A stretch of 64,000 nt of DNA, taken from positions 367,359,781 to 367,423,780 of the forward strand of contig CM062814.1 of NCBI GenBank assembly GCA_031772625.1, in the 5' to 3' direction. Positions 61,501 to 64,000 of this stretch are shown piece by piece (the first letter of the stretch is position 1; every line of letters starts with the position of its first letter). The notes beneath the pieces are model-generated. The model saw only the letters and a list, made by a program, of their open reading frames with translations. It did no database searches and had not been told where the DNA came from. Both the position numbers and the translations under genes were made by a program. Source of the stretch: Pinus tabuliformis. Lineage: Eukaryota > Streptophyta > Pinopsida > Pinales > Pinaceae.

Positions 61501-62428
61501 AATATGCTCTTTATTTAATCTCATTATCAACACACACAGACTCTAATCATTTCCTCTGTGCAATTACATTTTTTGTCCACGAGTGCCCACGAGGACCTAT
61601 GGTAATAGTTATCCTCATTAGCTTGAATGTTATATCTTGGATATAATATGTATATAAGATTTTGACATATTGGTATGATTTGAAAAATTGATTTAGCCAG
61701 GTGGTTCAAGCAACATTTGTCAGACAGGCATGATTCAACACAAGTGTGAGACTATTGCAAGCCTCAAGACATTTCCTCCCCTCCATCCATTAAGTTGTTA
61801 TCTTTCCTTTCATGCAACATTTTTGTAGTAACATAATAAGAATGTTCAATTCCTTTGTTGTATCTTTGCACCTTTAAGGGCAATTGCTAATATTTAGAGT
61901 TTCCATATAGTGAAAAAAAAATTGTTTGAGCCAAATCAATGGCTTAATTTGGGGATAGTGCTAGTCTCGCAGTAATAAACAATTATGCCACAGCTAGAAT
62001 TCCCCAAAGCAAGTCGAGGGTCAAGAATTCTTTCCTTTCGAAAAAATGTTTCACAACCCACTCTTGAATCTGGATTATGCAACACAACATGTTCATATGT
62101 TCCCTTATTTTATTTGACTAGTAATTTACTATTGAAAACTACCCACAAACATTCATGATAATATAATTATAATTATAATAATAAGAACCAAATATCGATT
62201 TTTTGTAAATATGGATTCTACTGCAGTCTTAAGTAAAATTTATGCGATCTTATGCATTTAATGAAATTACCTACATCTTTAACACTTAATAAAACTTGTG
62301 TGCAACTTTGCAAAACTTTATGCAATTGAATTTGTATCATGGAATGATCCAGGTGGATGTTGGTGGCCACCCACCAACCCATTTGGACCCCCACAACTGT
62401 CTCTTTCAGTCTTTTCAATTTCCTAAAT
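58521..62428. other. Gene-free region with a 77-bp tandem duplication
   Basis: Short frames near 58640-59010 and 59230-59430 resemble no family I know. From 59560 on it is AT-rich intergenic DNA. A direct duplication with a 77-bp period covers about 60356-60508 (TATATCATAAATA...CAAAATCCATGATA). Confidence 0.55.
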
Positions 62429-62994
62429 TGTAGCACAGTTTACTATTTTTAGCAGTTTTTCGGGTCCTGAACTTCCGGAGCCGTTTTGAGGCCCTAAACG
62501 ACGTTTTTTTATGAATCTGGGGCAACATGGGTCCATGGACCGATGTTGCCTCCCAAAGTGGTAGTACTCGGATAGATCTTTCTAACGAGCTATCGTACGC
62601 GTCAAACGGAGATCGTATGCCAAAGTTACGACCCCGGGAAATTGATGTACCAATTTACCCAAACGGGGCCCACAATTTGGCGTTTCATCTTCTTGGGTTA
62701 GGTTTCGGGATGTGAAGGGTTTTCCATTGTTTCTCAACAATAAATAGGCCTTCAAGCCTCATTGTAACACAGTTCGGAACAGTTCAGAGGCATGTAGCCG
62801 CACATCTCTTCTCAGAGATAAGCTACCATCGCCCTAGCTGGTTTATCTCCATTTCTGGTTGTAAGCATATTTCAGTATTTTCCATTAATGAAATGAAGCA
62901 TTATTTCCGCTGCATCTATGTGCTTATGGTTATTGCATCTCTGTATTTATGGTTATCTCTGTAATCTATTGCGTTCCTGCTTAAATCCGGATCA
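62429..62994 (+). repeat. 5' LTR of a Ty3/gypsy element
   Basis: Begins TGTAGCACAG and ends CGGATCA, 566 bp, followed after one base by a primer site. AATAAA is at about 62740. The 3' LTR lies outside the window, so the left boundary rests on the TG...CA rule only. Confidence 0.7.
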
Positions 62995-62995
62995 G

Positions 62996-63007
62996 TGGTA
63001 TCAGAGC
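62996..63007 (+). other. Primer binding site, initiator tRNA-Met type
   Basis: TGGTATCAGAGC, a perfect match to the standard plant initiator-Met primer site. Confidence 0.9.
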
Positions 63008-63035
63008 GGTCTGCTTTTTCTCTGTTTTTCTTTGC

Positions 63036-64000
63036 ATGTCCCCAACAAGGTCGGGATATAAGGAGTTAGGGCTTGAACTGGTCGAACCTTTGCAAGACCA
63101 GCCTCGCAAATCCCGACGGCCTCCCATGGCGGATGAGAAGAAAGACGAGGGGGCAGGAGATCCTATCAAAATCTTGCTCGAAGAAGCGCTCGAGCGGCAA
63201 AGGAACGCGATGATGGATAGCTTTGCGCAGATCCTTCAGCGGCTACCCAGAGGCGACGCATCGGCTTCCAACAGCGACTCTGGAAACGCCACACCGTTTA
63301 AGGTACAAGTTAATTTTGAAATCCCCATCTTCGAGGGTCAAATAGACGCAGATGCCGTAGATAAATGGTTAAATCTGCTAGATGGGTATTTTTCTGTTCA
63401 TGAATTTTCAAGTCGGGAAAAGATTGTTTTCGCTCTTCTCAAAGCAGCCCCCCACGTCAAGGACTGGTGGGAAACCTACTGCGAGCAGAAGGATGAAAGT
63501 ACAGGCTCACTATTTTCAGCCGCACCCACTTGGAATGACTTCAGGGATGCCATCAAGGAGCAGTACTACCCTGTCGGAACCTATGAGGACAAATACATCA
63601 AATGGACCACACTGCGGCAGGGACGAGACCAAGATGTGTCGGAGTTCACAAACATTTTTCATACCCTTCGCACACAGTTGGGTATCAAAGATTCTGAGCT
63701 GCATCTGGTACTCAAATATCGCGGCTGCCTACACAGATACATCCAGGAAGAGATGGGGTTCTTGAACATCTCCTCACTCGGCATAGCATACCGATACGCT
63801 GTCAAAATCGAGCAAAAGTTCAAACAGAAGAAGCGAGACTTTGGATCTGCAAATCCGAAGCCCAAAGGACAAAGCCAAGGCGGGGTGACCCAAGACAACC
63901 CGTCGAAGCCGCAAGAAAAAAACAACACCACGAAGCCGAAGAAGGACACAGGAAAGTGGTGTGAGTTCCACAAGAGTCCCACTCATAACACAAGTGAGTG
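63036..64000 (+). CDS. gag: Ty3/gypsy gag, partial, runs off the window
   Basis: The frame is open from ATG 63036 (a second ATG at 63126 is also possible) to the window end with no stop. After a charged N-terminus comes a Retrotrans_gag capsid domain: VNFEIPIFEGQIDADAVDKW, ALLKAAPHVKDWWETY, WNDFRDAIKEQYYPVGTYED, LRQGRDQDVSEFTNIF. A Lys/Gln/Pro-rich linker leads to WCEFHKSPTHNTSE, the start of a zinc finger cut by the edge. No disruption is visible, so this copy may be young. Polymerase genes would follow to the right. Confidence 0.9.
   Translation, partial: MSPTRSGYKELGLELVEPLQDQPRKSRRPPMADEKKDEGAGDPIKILLEEALERQRNAMMDSFAQILQRLPRGDASASNSDSGNATPFKVQVNFEIPIFEGQIDADAVDKWLNLLDGYFSVHEFSSREKIVFALLKAAPHVKDWWETYCEQKDESTGSLFSAAPTWNDFRDAIKEQYYPVGTYEDKYIKWTTLRQGRDQDVSEFTNIFHTLRTQLGIKDSELHLVLKYRGCLHRYIQEEMGFLNISSLGIAYRYAVKIEQKFKQKKRDFGSANPKPKGQSQGGVTQDNPSKPQEKNNTTKPKKDTGKWCEFHKSPTHNTSE

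Overview
The window looks like nuclear DNA of a vascular plant with a repeat-rich genome. It holds one intact plant laccase gene with six exons. Nearly everything else that can be recognised is retrotransposon. A gymnosperm would fit the depth of nesting and the giant intron insertion, but the sequence alone does not prove it.

Layout. 1-9141: degenerate repeats, including a decayed Ty3/gypsy gag-protease fragment on the minus strand, a 109-bp tandem duplication, a block of ~150/360-bp repeats and a zinc-knuckle ORF. 9142-41723: one Ty1/copia element (LTRs 867/868 bp, target duplication TCTCC, initiator-Met-type primer site). Three later insertions have inflated it to 32.6 kb. E1 (10989-29592, plus) sits in its gag. 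E2 (19593-28838, minus) sits in the 3' LTR of E1. E3 (32419-40319, plus) sits near the reverse transcriptase/RNase H junction. E1, E2 and E3 form one LTR family: LTRs of 1039-1043 bp and a primer site matching a tRNA-Arg 3' end. They encode only Gag/zinc-knuckle/protease-type proteins and no reverse transcriptase or integrase, so they must use enzymes from elsewhere. 41724-53369: intergenic DNA and the laccase gene (44505-51621). Intron 2 of the laccase holds a recent 4.6-kb gag-only copia relative on the minus strand (45195-49838, target duplication TATTT). 53370-58520: a satellite-like repeat with (TA)n tracts, split by a decayed LINE. 58521-62428: AT-rich DNA with no recognised gene. 62429-64000: the 5' end of a Ty3/gypsy element whose gag is open to the window edge.

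The most unusual signal is in the untranslated parts of E1/E2/E3. Inverted repeats there are interleaved in the order A-B-A'-B', packed head to tail: three units in the leader and eight consecutive units in 414 nt of the 3' region. Each has a short gap between B and A' (0-2 nt in most), a usually T-rich first loop and, in most, an A-rich third loop (often TTAAAA). This is the layout of H-type RNA pseudoknots. Several differences among the three copies keep pairing through G-U wobbles, and one hairpin in the same 3' region shows a true two-sided compensatory change. In E1 and E2 the Gag-protease frame ends at the same TAG in the context TAG-CAA-TCA. This fits the tobamovirus-type readthrough consensus, and the frame continues in phase for more than 110 codons. 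No function has been shown; these are sequence observations plus inference.
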